From Endobacter medicaginis (GTDB lineage Bacteria > Pseudomonadota > Alphaproteobacteria > Acetobacterales > Acetobacteraceae): a stretch of DNA of 64,000 nucleotides. The stretch covers positions 248,001 to 312,000 of the forward strand of contig NZ_JACHXV010000001.1 in the NCBI RefSeq assembly GCF_014192375.1, in the 5' to 3' direction. Of the stretch, positions 1 to 8,911 are shown in pieces (position 1 is the stretch's first letter; each line of letters begins with the position of its first letter). The position numbers and the translations under genes were made by a program. A model generated the notes under the pieces. That model was not told the origin of the DNA. It ran no database searches and was given only the letters and a program-made list of their open reading frames with translations.

Positions 1-1
1 G

Positions 2-808
2 GCATTGACGCTGACCGCCAATGCGCAGCCGGCGCTGATGGCGGTGTCGCTGGCGAGCCTGCGGGTGCTGGAGGCGGAGGGCGGCTTCCGGCTCGCCGAT
101 CGTGCCGTTCTGGTCGCCGGGCACTCGCTGGGCGAGTATTCGGCGCTGGCGGCGGCAGGCGCGTTCGGCATCGCGCAGGCGGCGCGTCTGCTGCGGGTCC
201 GCGGCGAGGCGATGCAGGCGGCGGTCGCACCCGGGATCGGCGCGATGGCGGCCCTGCTCGGGGTGGAGCTCGAGGCGGCCGGCGAGATCTGCGCCGAGGC
301 GGCGAAGGTGCCGGACGAGGCGGGTGGTGGCAGCGAGCTGGTGTCGGTCGCCAACGACAATGGCGGCGGGCAGGTGGTGATTTCCGGTCTGCGTGGCGCG
401 GTGGAACGGGCGATCGCGATCGCCAAGGCCCGCGGCGTCAAGCGCGCCGTGCTGCTGCCCGTCTCCGCACCGTTTCATTGCGCGCTGATGGCGCCGGCCG
501 CCGAGGCGATGGAGGCGGCGCTGGACTCGAGCCCGCCGGTCGCACCGAAGGTGCCGCTGATCGCCAACGTGACGGCGCAGCGCGTGCAGGAGCCCGGAGA
601 GATCGCCGATCTGCTGGTGCGACAGGTGACCGGAGCGGTGCGCTGGCGTGAGAGCCTGCTGGCGGCCGGTGCGATCGGCGTCGACAGCTTCGTCGAGCTC
701 GGCTCGGGCAAGGTTCTCTCCGGCCTGGTGCGCCGCGTGCTGCCCGACGCACAGGCGCTGGCTGCCGGCACCCCCACCGAAATCGAATCCCTCCTTAAGG
801 CTCTTTAA
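2..808 (+). CDS. fabD: Malonyl-CoA:ACP transacylase FabD, 5' end outside the window
   Basis: FabD transfers malonate from CoA to acyl carrier protein to feed fatty-acid elongation in the cytoplasm. The nucleophile elbow GHSLGEYS is present, with the catalytic serine about 41 residues into the visible part, and the second active-site residue is the histidine of PFHCALM near residue 158. The N-terminal motif expected of the family (a PGQGS-type sequence) is missing because the gene begins upstream of base 1. The frame is open to the first base, so the TTG at 5 is not a real start. It ends at TAA 806-808 and is followed by fabG, acpP and fabF, the usual fatty-acid synthesis order. Confidence 0.95.
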   Translation, partial: ALTLTANAQPALMAVSLASLRVLEAEGGFRLADRAVLVAGHSLGEYSALAAAGAFGIAQAARLLRVRGEAMQAAVAPGIGAMAALLGVELEAAGEICAEAAKVPDEAGGGSELVSVANDNGGGQVVISGLRGAVERAIAIAKARGVKRAVLLPVSAPFHCALMAPAAEAMEAALDSSPPVAPKVPLIANVTAQRVQEPGEIADLLVRQVTGAVRWRESLLAAGAIGVDSFVELGSGKVLSGLVRRVLPDAQALAAGTPTEIESLLKAL

Positions 809-819
809 AAACCGCAGGT

Positions 820-863
820 CCAGGAGGCCGAGCCTCCTGGCGGGGTCCGGGGCAGCGCCCCGG
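820..863. repeat. Double-hairpin intergenic element between fabD and fabG
   Basis: Two GC-rich stem-loops stand back to back. The first has 9-bp arms at 820-828 and 832-840 (CCAGGAGGC against GCCTCCTGG) around a 3-base loop. The second has 7-bp arms at 847-853 and 857-863 (CCGGGGC against GCCCCGG). They fill nearly the whole 69-bp gap and end just before the fabG ribosome-binding sequence AAGGAAA. The look is of a dispersed palindromic element. It lacks a T-run, so attenuation or mRNA processing is as likely as termination. Confidence 0.6.
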
Positions 864-877
864 GAAAGGAAACGTCC

Positions 878-1615
878 ATGTTCGATCTGACCGGCAAGGT
901 CGCCCTCGTCACCGGCGCCTCCGGCGGCATCGGTGCCGCCATCGCCACCGCCCTGCACGCGCAGGGCGCCGCCGTGGTGCTGTCCGGCACCCGCCGCGAT
1001 GCGCTGGACGCACTGGCCGCGACGCTTGGCGAGCGCGCCCATGTCTGCCCGGCCGACCTGTCCGACCCGGCCGCCCCCGATGCGCTGGTGGCCGCCGCCG
1101 AGTCGGCGGCCGGCCCGATCGACATCCTGGTCAACAATGCCGGGCTGACCCGTGACGGCCTTGCGCTGCGGATGAAGGACGAGGACTGGGCGCGCGTGCT
1201 GGAGGTCGATCTGGCAGCGCCGTTCCGTCTGTCGCGCTCGGTGCTCAAGGGCATGCTGCGGCGGCGGTCGGGGCGGATCGTGTCGATCGCCTCGGTGGTG
1301 GGGGTCACCGGCAATGCCGGTCAGGCGAATTATTCCGCGGCCAAGGCCGGGCTGATCGGGATGAGCAAGTCGCTCGGCCAGGAGGTCGGCTCGCGCGGCA
1401 TCACCGTCAATGTGGTGGCCCCCGGCTTCATCACCACGGCGATGACCGACGTGCTGCCCGACGCGCAGAAGGAAGCGCTGACGAAATCCATTCCGCTCGG
1501 CCGGATCGGCGCGCCGGAGGATGTCGCTGCGGCTGTGGTCTATCTCGCCTCGGACGAGGCGGCGTGGGTCACGGGGGTGACGCTGCACGTCAATGGCGGC
1601 ATGGCGATGATTTGA
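878..1615 (+). CDS. fabG: 3-oxoacyl-ACP reductase FabG
   Basis: This is the NADPH-dependent ketoacyl-ACP reductase of type II fatty-acid synthesis, 245 residues and full length. The cofactor glycine motif TGASGGIG lies at residues 12-19 and NNAG at 86-89. The short-chain dehydrogenase active site is Ser139, Tyr152 and Lys156 (YSAAK). The ATG at 878 follows the purine-rich AAAGGAAA. It sits between fabD and acpP, which fixes its role as the housekeeping FabG rather than one of the many SDR relatives. Confidence 0.96.
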   Translation: MFDLTGKVALVTGASGGIGAAIATALHAQGAAVVLSGTRRDALDALAATLGERAHVCPADLSDPAAPDALVAAAESAAGPIDILVNNAGLTRDGLALRMKDEDWARVLEVDLAAPFRLSRSVLKGMLRRRSGRIVSIASVVGVTGNAGQANYSAAKAGLIGMSKSLGQEVGSRGITVNVVAPGFITTAMTDVLPDAQKEALTKSIPLGRIGAPEDVAAAVVYLASDEAAWVTGVTLHVNGGMAMI

Positions 1616-1806
1616 GGCCCGTTGCAACAAGGCCGCACTCTTGTAGGGTGCGCTGCGATCACCTTGGCGGCGTTGCGGGAACCGTGCTAAGCGCCCGCCA
1701 CTTCGTGAAGGACCGTTGTTTGGGTCCAGCCTGCGCCTCTCAACCGGCCAGGACGGGTATCAGAGTTCGAAACGCCGGCAGACACGGCAGACAGGAAGCA
1801 GATCAG

Positions 1807-2046
1807 ATGAGCGAGATCGCCGACAAGGTTAAGAAGATCGTCGTGGAGCACCTCGGCGTCGAGGAAAGCAAGGTCACCCCGGAAGCCTCGTTCATCGACG
1901 ATCTGGGCGCCGACAGCCTCGACACCGTCGAGCTGGTGATGGCCTTCGAGGAAGCCTTCGGCGTCGAGATCCCGGAGGATGCCGCCGAGAAGATCAGCAC
2001 CGTGAAGGACGCGATCGACTACATCGAGAAGCAGAAGGCCGCCTGA
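1807..2046 (+). CDS. acpP: Acyl carrier protein AcpP
   Basis: This 79-residue acidic protein carries growing acyl chains on a phosphopantetheine arm. The attachment site is Ser37 in GADSLDT, and the helix after it ([23 protein letters not shown]) is the standard ACP recognition helix. The ATG at 1807 is preceded by AGGAAG. The open frame extends upstream to 1564, but that part has no ACP homology and would overlap fabG. The 191-bp leader from fabG probably carries a separate promoter, as acpP is usually made in excess, though I could not pick convincing -35/-10 boxes. Confidence 0.97.
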   Translation: MSEIADKVKKIVVEHLGVEESKVTPEASFIDDLGADSLDTVELVMAFEEAFGVEIPEDAAEKISTVKDAIDYIEKQKAA

Positions 2047-2089
2047 GCGGCCCAGGGCTTTCCGGTACCAGTCGCGGGCGGACGAGACG

Positions 2090-3391
2090 ATGAACAGCTA
2101 CACTCCCATGGGCATGCACCCCGGCCGCTTCGACGGGCGGCGCGTGGTGGTCACCGGCATGGGCATCGCCTCGCCGCTCGGAATCGGCGTCGAGCACGTC
2201 TGGAAGCGGCTGGTCGGCGGCGAGAGCGGCATCGGGCCGATCACCGCCTTCGACCCGCGCAACCTGCCCACGCATGTCGCGGGACAGGTGCCGGACGGTC
2301 CGACGGCTGAGGGTGGGCTGACCCTCGATGACTGGGTCCCGCCCAAGGAACAGAAGAAGATGGACCGGTTCATCCATCTCGCTTTGGTCGCTGCGGCCGA
2401 GGCGGTGGAGGATTCCGGCTGGGTGCCGCAGACCGACGAGGATCGCTGGCAGACCGGCGTGATGATCGGTTCGGGCATCGGCGGGCTGTCGCGCATTGCC
2501 GACGCCTCGCTCACGGTCGCCAACGGCAATGCGCGCCGGCTGTCGCCGTTCTTCATTCCGGCCGCGCTGATCAACCTCGCTTCCGGGCATGTCTCGATCC
2601 GATATGGCTTTAAGGGGCCGAACCATTCCGCGGTCACCGCCTGTGCTACCGGCGTGCACGCGATCGGCGATGCCGCCCGGCTGATCCAGCTCGGCGATGC
2701 CGAGGTGATGGTGGCCGGAGGTGCGGAAGGGGCGGTGTGCGAGCTCGGCATCGCCGGCTTCAATGCGGCCCGCGCGCTGTCGACCGAATTCAATGCCACC
2801 CCGCAGCGCGCCTCGCGCCCCTGGGACCGCGATCGCGACGGGTTCGTGATGGGTGAGGGCGCCGGCGTGGTGGTGCTCGAGGAACTCGGGCATGCGAAGG
2901 CGCGCGGTGCGAAGATCTATGGCGAGGTGATCGGCTACGGCATGTCGGGCGATGCGCATCACATCACCGCCCCTGCCGATGGCCATGAAGGTGCCTATCG
3001 CGCCATGAGATCGGCCCTGCGCAGTGCCGGGGTCACACCTGCCGACATCCGCTATGTCAATGCCCACGGCACCTCGACCATGGCCGACGATCTCGAGCTT
3101 GAGGCCGTCGAACGTCTGTTCGGCGACGATGCGAAGGGTCTGGCGATGTCGTCGACCAAGTCGGCGATCGGACATCTGCTGGGGGCGGCCGGCGCGGTGG
3201 AGGCGATCTTCTCCATCCTGGCGATCCGCGACAATGTGGCCCCGCCGACGCTCAATCTCGACAACCCGGCGCGCGACAGCATCATCGACCGGGTGGCGCA
3301 CACCGCCCAGGATCGCCCGATCGATGTTGCGCTGTCCAACAGCTTCGGCTTCGGCGGCACCAACGCGTCGCTCATCGTTCGCCGGTTCTGA
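2090..3391 (+). CDS. fabF: Beta-ketoacyl-ACP synthase II FabF
   Basis: This condensing enzyme elongates acyl-ACP with malonyl-ACP. The thiolase-fold catalytic set is complete: Cys185 in the TACATG motif, His326 in NAHGTST, Lys357 and His362 in GHLLGAAG. At 433 residues it is about 20 longer than typical FabF. The excess is an N-terminal stretch, so an alternative start at ATG 2108 or 2114 is possible. The first recognisable family sequence is RRVVVTGMG at residue 17. It lies 43 bp after acpP in the same operon. Confidence 0.95.
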   Translation: MNSYTPMGMHPGRFDGRRVVVTGMGIASPLGIGVEHVWKRLVGGESGIGPITAFDPRNLPTHVAGQVPDGPTAEGGLTLDDWVPPKEQKKMDRFIHLALVAAAEAVEDSGWVPQTDEDRWQTGVMIGSGIGGLSRIADASLTVANGNARRLSPFFIPAALINLASGHVSIRYGFKGPNHSAVTACATGVHAIGDAARLIQLGDAEVMVAGGAEGAVCELGIAGFNAARALSTEFNATPQRASRPWDRDRDGFVMGEGAGVVVLEELGHAKARGAKIYGEVIGYGMSGDAHHITAPADGHEGAYRAMRSALRSAGVTPADIRYVNAHGTSTMADDLELEAVERLFGDDAKGLAMSSTKSAIGHLLGAAGAVEAIFSILAIRDNVAPPTLNLDNPARDSIIDRVAHTAQDRPIDVALSNSFGFGGTNASLIVRRF

Positions 3392-3545
3392 AACCCTGCA
3401 GGTGGCTGCGCCTGGAACGGCCATCCGACACGTGTCTGCCGCGTCTCGCTGCTCACGACCCTGAAGGTCGCGCCGCTGCGAGGCTGGCAGACGCGCGCCA
3501 TCTGACCAATCCAGATACACCCACCCCCATGGTTTACGGTCGCGT

Positions 3546-4685
3546 ATGAAACTGTCCCGGCGAATTGCGGTGCTGCTGGTCGTGACCCTCCTGTTCGCGA
3601 CCGCGAGCGCTACCGTGCTGTGGTACGGCGCGCGGCAGTACGACGCGCCGGGTCCGCTGAACGCGCCGGCGCAGGTGGTGGTGCCGCATGGCGGCAGCGC
3701 GGCGGTTGCCGGGGTGCTGGCGCAGCAGGGCGTCATCAGGAGCCGGCTGCTGTTTCGTGCCACGGTGCTCGGCACCTGGGGGCAGGGGCAGCTGCACGCG
3801 GCCGAGCTGGCCTTTCCCGCCCATGCCTCGCTGCGCCAGGTGCTCGAAATCCTGCGCCACGCCAAGCCCGTGCAACACGAGTTGACGATACCGGAAGGCT
3901 TCACCGCCGCCCAGATCGCCGCCCTGCTCGACAACGATCCGCTGCTGGCGGGATCGCTGACGCCGCCCGCCGAGGGCAGCGTGCTGCCGCAGACCTATGC
4001 CTATGAGCGCGGCAGCACGCGCGCGGCTCTGCTGGCGCGGATGCAGGCGGCGATGACGAAGACGCTCAGCGAGGTCTGGACCAGCCGCGACCCGTCGCTG
4101 GGTTTGTCGGACGCGCAGGCGCTGCTCACACTCGCCAGCATCGTCGAGCGCGAGACCGGGGTGGGCGAGGAGCGTGCGCGCGTCGCCGGGGTGTTCCTCA
4201 ACCGGCTGCGTCAATCCATGCGCCTGCAGTCCGATCCCACCGTCGCTTATGGCATCACGCATGGCACGCGGCCGCTGGCGACGCTGAGCCGGGCGGATCT
4301 GGCGACCGACAGCCCCTACAACACCTATCTGGTCGCCGGCCTGCCGCCCGGGCCGATCTGCAGCCCCGGTCTTGCTGCGCTGACCGCGACGGCGCATCCC
4401 GCCCCCGGTCCGGCACTGTATTTCGTCGCCACCGGCACCGGCGGCCACGCCTTCGCCGACACGCTGCCGGAGCATGAGGCCAATGTTGCGCGCTATCGCG
4501 CGGTGATGGCGGCGAAATCGGGGGGTGCCGAGGTGCCGATTCCGTCGCAGGGGCTGCTGGGCTCCGATGGTGCGGATGCGGTGCCGCCGGGGGCCGCGCC
4601 GGCGCTGCCGCCGTTCCAGAAAGGGGTGGCCCCGCCCGTCACCCGCGCGCCGCCGCACCCGCATCACCGCCGTCACCCGCACTGA
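3546..4685 (+). CDS. mltG: Endolytic murein transglycosylase MltG
   Basis: MltG is an inner-membrane lytic transglycosylase that cuts nascent glycan strands and so limits their length. A single N-terminal transmembrane helix spans residues 8-27. The YceG/MltG domain follows, with the catalytic glutamate in ASIVERETG (Glu201) and the conserved LRQSMRLQSDPTVAYG region after it. The protein is 379 residues. The last 25 or so residues are proline-rich and end in a histidine/arginine cluster (HPHHRRHPH) not usual for the family. It stands 154 bp after fabF, a neighbour also seen in other proteobacteria. Confidence 0.93.
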   Translation: MKLSRRIAVLLVVTLLFATASATVLWYGARQYDAPGPLNAPAQVVVPHGGSAAVAGVLAQQGVIRSRLLFRATVLGTWGQGQLHAAELAFPAHASLRQVLEILRHAKPVQHELTIPEGFTAAQIAALLDNDPLLAGSLTPPAEGSVLPQTYAYERGSTRAALLARMQAAMTKTLSEVWTSRDPSLGLSDAQALLTLASIVERETGVGEERARVAGVFLNRLRQSMRLQSDPTVAYGITHGTRPLATLSRADLATDSPYNTYLVAGLPPGPICSPGLAALTATAHPAPGPALYFVATGTGGHAFADTLPEHEANVARYRAVMAAKSGGAEVPIPSQGLLGSDGADAVPPGAAPALPPFQKGVAPPVTRAPPHPHHRRHPH

Positions 4686-4737
4686 GGCCGGACCGGGACG
4701 GTTGCGCCGCGGCCGCTCCGCGTAGGACGATGCGCAG

Positions 4738-6123
4738 GTGCTGAGCGTCACCGACCTGTTCTCCATCGGCATCGGCCCATCGAGCTCGCATACGGTCGGG
4801 CCGATGCGGGCCGCCTGTGCCTTCGCGGCCTTTGCCATCGCCGAGGCTGCCGGTCGTGCGGTCGTGCGGGTGACCTGCACGCTGCATGGCTCGCTGTCGC
4901 TGACCGGGCGCGGCCACGCCACCGACCGTGCCGTGCAGCTCGGGCTGATGGGCTGGATGCCCGACGCGATCGACCCCGACGCGATCGGCGCCCTGCTGGA
5001 CGGGCTGGCGCAGACCCGGCGCATGGCGCTGGGCGGACGGATCGGGGTGGATTTCGAGCCGGCGCGCGACGTGGTCTTCGCGCCCGATTTCGATCCCGGC
5101 CATGCCAACACGATGCGCTTCGCCGCCGTCTTCGATGACGGCGCGGGTTGCACGCAAACCTGGTATTCGGTGGGAGGTGGCGAGATCCGCGCCGCCGATG
5201 CCGGCGCTGCGGACGGCGCCAATGTTGCCGTCCCGTATCCGTTCGAGACCGCAGGCGAGTTGCTGGCGCAGGCCGGCGCGGCCGGGCTCGACATCGCCGC
5301 GTTGGTGGCGGCCAACGAGGCCGCCCGGCGTGATCCTGCCGAGACCGGGGCGTTTCTCGATTCGGTGCATGCGGCGATGTCGGCCTGTATTGATCGCGGC
5401 TGTCGCACGGGCGGTGAACTGCCGGGAGGCCTGTCGGTCCGCCGCCGCGCCCCCAGTCTCGAGGCGGCGCTGGTCGCCGAGAGCGGCGATCCCGCACTCG
5501 CCGCCCGCCACATGATGGAATGGGTCAGCCTGTGGGCGCTGGCGGTCAACGAGGAGAATGCCGCGGGCGGGCGGGTGGTGACCGCGCCGACCAACGGCGC
5601 GGCCGGCGTGCTGCCGGCGGTGCTGCGGTTCTACGAGCGCACCACGCCGGGTGCGGATCGCGCCGGCGTGCATCGCTTTCTGCTTACCGCCTCGGCGATC
5701 GGCATGCTCTACAAGCTGCGCGCCTCGGTCTCGGCCGCACATCTGGGCTGTCAGGCCGAGGTGGGGGTGGCGTGCTCGATGGCGGCTGGCGCGCTGTGTG
5801 CAGTGCTGGGCGGCAGCAATGCGCAGGTCGAGAACGCCGCCGAGATCGGCATGGAACACAATCTCGGCCTGACCTGCGACCCGATCGGCGGCCTGGTGCA
5901 GATCCCGTGCATCGAGCGCAACACGATGGGTGCGATCAAGGCGATCAACGCCGCCTGGCTGGCGCTGCGCGGCGATGGGCAGCACGTGGTGTCGCTCGAT
6001 GCGGTGATCGAGACCATGCGCCAGACCGGCGAGGATATGGGCAGCCGCTACAAGGAGACGTCGCTGGCCGGGCTGGCGGTGAATGTCGGGGTGAAAGTGC
6101 CGGTGAACATCGTGGAATGCTGA
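4738..6123 (+). CDS. sdaA: L-serine ammonia-lyase, single-chain iron-sulfur type
   Basis: The enzyme deaminates L-serine to pyruvate and ammonia using a [4Fe-4S] cluster. The N-terminal family signature [18 protein letters not shown] is at residues 6-23. Three cluster cysteines stand at 338, 380 and 391, with the 42- and 11-residue spacing of characterised SdaA proteins. The only start compatible with this N-terminus is GTG 4738, because an in-frame TAG occurs at 4723. The length, 461 residues, is normal. Downstream is a hairpin repeat at 6146-6180, then the convergent SDR gene. Confidence 0.95.
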   Translation: MLSVTDLFSIGIGPSSSHTVGPMRAACAFAAFAIAEAAGRAVVRVTCTLHGSLSLTGRGHATDRAVQLGLMGWMPDAIDPDAIGALLDGLAQTRRMALGGRIGVDFEPARDVVFAPDFDPGHANTMRFAAVFDDGAGCTQTWYSVGGGEIRAADAGAADGANVAVPYPFETAGELLAQAGAAGLDIAALVAANEAARRDPAETGAFLDSVHAAMSACIDRGCRTGGELPGGLSVRRRAPSLEAALVAESGDPALAARHMMEWVSLWALAVNEENAAGGRVVTAPTNGAAGVLPAVLRFYERTTPGADRAGVHRFLLTASAIGMLYKLRASVSAAHLGCQAEVGVACSMAAGALCAVLGGSNAQVENAAEIGMEHNLGLTCDPIGGLVQIPCIERNTMGAIKAINAAWLALRGDGQHVVSLDAVIETMRQTGEDMGSRYKETSLAGLAVNVGVKVPVNIVEC

Positions 6124-6145
6124 CGCGTCGGTATCAAACGGATAA

Positions 6146-6180
6146 AAGTCTTCTTGCTTCTTTTTCTTCAGAAAAAGAAG
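6146..6180. repeat. Copy 1 of a 35-bp AT-rich hairpin repeat
   Basis: This 35-base sequence recurs at 35777-35811 with one difference (34 of 35 match). Its core is a perfect 10-bp stem, CTTCTTTTTC at 6157-6166 against GAAAAAGAAG at 6171-6180, with loop TTCA. It lies between the convergent 3' ends of sdaA and the SDR gene, and it is symmetrical, so it could act as a bidirectional terminator. The AT-rich composition stands out sharply from the surrounding GC-rich DNA. Confidence 0.75.
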
Positions 6181-6185
6181 ATTTA

Positions 6186-6986
6186 TTACTTGCTTCCCTT
6201 CCTCGTCACCCGTTCCTGCCACTGCGGCGGCAGCAGATCCACCGCCCGTCCCGCCGCGGCCAGCCAGCGCGGAAACACCACCCGTCGCCGGTCCGAGGCG
6301 AGGCCAGCCAGCACCAGACGGGCGGCGCGGTCGGCGTCCATCAGCCCCGGCATCGGGAAGCGGTTGCGCGCCGTCATCGGGCTGCGGATGAAGCCCGGGC
6401 AGACCGAGCACAGCCGCACGCCCTGCCGTGCCCAGGCGCCGGCCTGCGCCACCACCCAGGAATCAAGCGCCGCCTTGCTCGCCGCATAGCTTGGCGCGAC
6501 CGGTGCCGGCAGGAAGGCGGAGATCGAGGCGATGGCGGCGATGCTGCCGCGTAGCCCGCCGGGTCCGGGCGCCTGCGCACGCATCAGCTCGAGGGCGGGG
6601 AGGATGGTGTTGAGCGCACCGGCGAGATTGGTGTCGAAGATGGCGCGGGTCTGGGCTGCCGGCTCGATGCCGTCACGGCCGACGCCGCCGGAGATGCCGG
6701 CATTGGCGATCACCAGGTCGATCCGGCCGGCCTGCGTGATCCAGCTGGCGGTCGCGTCGCGATCGATGAGCTCGATCGCGTGCGCGTGAACCTCGGCGCC
6801 GAGCCGGCGGCAGGTCGCGGCAACGGTGTCGAGACGTGCGGTGTCGCGCCCGCCCAGATGCAGGGTTGCACCCGGCCGGGCGAGCGCTTCGGCGAGGGCG
6901 GCGCCGAGCCCGCTCGAGGCGCCGGTGATGAGGGCGCTCACCGGCCCGGCACCCGGGAGGTGGCCGTTGCGATCGATCCGTGGCAT
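6186..6986 (-). CDS. Short-chain dehydrogenase/reductase family protein
   Basis: This 266-residue protein has the classical SDR layout: glycine motif TGASSGLG (about residues 21-28), NAG at the end of the fourth strand, and the catalytic YAASK with an upstream serine in IASISAFL. It probably binds NADP(H). The substrate cannot be told from sequence. The C-terminus ends in a basic stretch (RVTRKGSK). It is transcribed toward sdaA and ends 5 bp from the hairpin repeat. Its 5' end faces gmk, giving an 81-bp divergent promoter region. Confidence 0.85.
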   Translation of the reverse strand: MPRIDRNGHLPGAGPVSALITGASSGLGAALAEALARPGATLHLGGRDTARLDTVAATCRRLGAEVHAHAIELIDRDATASWITQAGRIDLVIANAGISGGVGRDGIEPAAQTRAIFDTNLAGALNTILPALELMRAQAPGPGGLRGSIAAIASISAFLPAPVAPSYAASKAALDSWVVAQAGAWARQGVRLCSVCPGFIRSPMTARNRFPMPGLMDADRAARLVLAGLASDRRRVVFPRWLAAAGRAVDLLPPQWQERVTRKGSK

Positions 6987-7067
6987 GTGTGTTCTCCACT
7001 GGCGAGGGTGTCGAGTCTAGCGCGGGGCGACCGTGACGGGCAGACCCAGGGCGGGAGAGGGGTGGGG

Positions 7068-7739
7068 ATGACTGTGGCGGGCCGCGATCGCCCGGGCGTG
7101 CACCGCCAGCTTCCGCCGGCCGGCCACGGACGGCGCGGCGTCCTGCTGGTGATCGCAGCGCCCTCCGGTGCGGGCAAGAGCACGATCGCCAACGCGCTGC
7201 GCGCCAGCGAGCCCGAGCTCCAGCATTCGGTGAGTGTGACGACGCGCGCCCCCCGTCCGGGCGAGGCCGATGGCGTGCATTATCATTTCCGCAGCAAGGC
7301 CGAGTTCGACGCCATGGCCGCCGGCGGCGAGCTGCTGGAATGGGCGGAGGTGTTCGGCCGCGGCTATGGCACGCCGCGCGCGCCGGTGGAGGCGGTGCTG
7401 GCCTCGGGGCGCGACATGGTGTTCGACATCGACTGGCAGGGGCACCGGCAGATGCGCGCGGCGATGCCCGGAGATGTGGTCGGGCTGTTCATCCTGCCGC
7501 CCTCGCTCGACATCCTCGAACAGCGGCTGCGCGGGCGCGAATCCGACAGCGAGGACGAGATCGCCCGGCGCATGCAGCAGGCGCGCGACGAGATCTCGCA
7601 CTACGACGAGTTCGATCACGTGCTGGTCAACGATCAGCTCGACCGGGCGATCGGCCAGGCCCGCTCGGTGCTGCATGCGGCGAGGCTTGCGGTCGCGCGT
7701 CAGCCCGGGCCGGACGGCATGATCCGGGGCTGGCGCTGA
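7068..7739 (+). CDS. gmk: Guanylate kinase
   Basis: The enzyme phosphorylates GMP to GDP with ATP. The P-loop APSGAGKS is at residues 31-38. The GMP-binding region follows (SVSVTTRAPRPGE, then the HYHF segment) and the family motif DIDWQG is intact. I chose ATG 7068 because a purine-rich GGGAGAGGGG precedes it and it gives a 223-residue protein. The open frame extends back to 6780 but that part lies over the divergent SDR gene. Residues 1-22 precede the kinase fold and are a little longer than usual. Confidence 0.93.
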   Translation: MTVAGRDRPGVHRQLPPAGHGRRGVLLVIAAPSGAGKSTIANALRASEPELQHSVSVTTRAPRPGEADGVHYHFRSKAEFDAMAAGGELLEWAEVFGRGYGTPRAPVEAVLASGRDMVFDIDWQGHRQMRAAMPGDVVGLFILPPSLDILEQRLRGRESDSEDEIARRMQQARDEISHYDEFDHVLVNDQLDRAIGQARSVLHAARLAVARQPGPDGMIRGWR

Positions 7740-7768
7740 ACGCGCCCGATGCTGCCGGATCTGCCGGC

Positions 7769-8911
7769 GTGGTTCCGGTCTATCGCGCCAGGCTGCCCGC
7801 GGCGGAAGCGATCCTGCCCTATCTGCGGCAGATCGACGCCTCCGGTCAGTACAGCAACCGGGGCCCGCTGGTATGGGCGTTCGAGCGCCGGCTCGACAGT
7901 CTGCTGGGCGGAAATGCGGCGCATGTGGTGAGTGCCGCCTCGGGCACGGCGGCGATCGCCGCCGCGATCCTGGCCACCGCCGGACCGGCCTCGGCGGCGG
8001 CGCCGCTGGCGCTGATGCCGTCCTATACCTTCGTCGCCACCGCGCAGGCCGCCGAGCTGTGCGGCTATCGTCCCTGGTTCGTCGATGTCGATGCCGCAGG
8101 CTGGGCGCTCGATCCGATACGGCTGCGCACAAATCCGCAGCTCGGCCCGGCCGGGGTGGTGGTGGTGGCGGCCCCCTACGGCCGGCTGCCCGATATCGAG
8201 GGCTGGACACGATTCGCGGCCGACACCGGCCGGGCCGTGGTGATCGATGCGGCGGCCTCGGTGGAGGCGCTGGCCCGCCGGGTCGAGGCCACGCCCGACG
8301 CTCCGGTGGGGGTGCCGGTGGCGGTCAGCCTGCATGCCACCAAGCCCCTGGCCTGCGGCGAGGGCGGTCTGGTGCTGTGGTCGGATCGCACCGGGTTGGA
8401 ACGGGTGGCGCGGGCGCTGAATTTCGGCTTCCTGGGCAGCCGCTCGGCGCAGTCGGCCGGGTTCAACGGCAAGATGAGCGAATACCACGCCGCCGTCGGT
8501 CTTGCCGCGCTCGACGGCTGGGGCGCGCGACGCTCGGCTGTGGCCCGGCTGCACGCGCGCATGGCCAGGATGATCCAGGCGCGCGGGCTGGGCCCGAGGC
8601 TGGTCGCCTGGCCCGATATCGCGAGCTGCTACCTGCTGCACGATGCCGGCGAGGCCGGTGATCCGGCGGCACGCACGCAGACACTCGCGCGTCGCCTTGA
8701 CGAAAGCCGCATCGAGCACCGCTTCTGGTATGGTGGCGGCGTGCATCGCGAACCGGTCTTTCTCGGCCGCGACGGCTGTGATGCGCTGCCGGTGACCGAG
8801 GCGCTGGCCATGCGTCTGCTCGGCATTCCGGTGCGTGCGCCCGGTGGCGGGGACGCGGAGGACGAGGCGGTCGCGGCGCGGGTCTTCGATGCAATGGAGC
8901 AGGTGCCATGA
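7769..8911 (+). CDS. DegT/DnrJ/EryC1-family aminotransferase
   Basis: This family of PLP-dependent sugar aminotransferases makes amino sugars from nucleotide-linked keto sugars. PLP would be held by the lysine of HATKPLACGEGG, and the SAASGTAA loop and the APYG region also fit. No ATG stands at the expected N-terminus. GTG 7769 gives VVPVYRARLP and a 380-residue protein, but it has no clear ribosome-binding site, so the start is uncertain; the frame is open back through gmk. The stop overlaps the start of the acetyltransferase gene (ATGA at 8908-8911), so the two are probably translated together. Confidence 0.8.
   Translation: MVPVYRARLPAAEAILPYLRQIDASGQYSNRGPLVWAFERRLDSLLGGNAAHVVSAASGTAAIAAAILATAGPASAAAPLALMPSYTFVATAQAAELCGYRPWFVDVDAAGWALDPIRLRTNPQLGPAGVVVVAAPYGRLPDIEGWTRFAADTGRAVVIDAAASVEALARRVEATPDAPVGVPVAVSLHATKPLACGEGGLVLWSDRTGLERVARALNFGFLGSRSAQSAGFNGKMSEYHAAVGLAALDGWGARRSAVARLHARMARMIQARGLGPRLVAWPDIASCYLLHDAGEAGDPAARTQTLARRLDESRIEHRFWYGGGVHREPVFLGRDGCDALPVTEALAMRLLGIPVRAPGGGDAEDEAVAARVFDAMEQVP

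Noticed and set aside
1994-3934. Long antisense open frame (646 codons) over fabF
   Set aside because: Lies opposite fabF and acpP with no ribosome-binding site or family match; typical of GC-rich DNA.
3534-5594. Long antisense open frame (686 codons) over mltG and sdaA
   Set aside because: Its composition is Arg/Pro/Ala-rich shadow sequence and both genes below it are certain.
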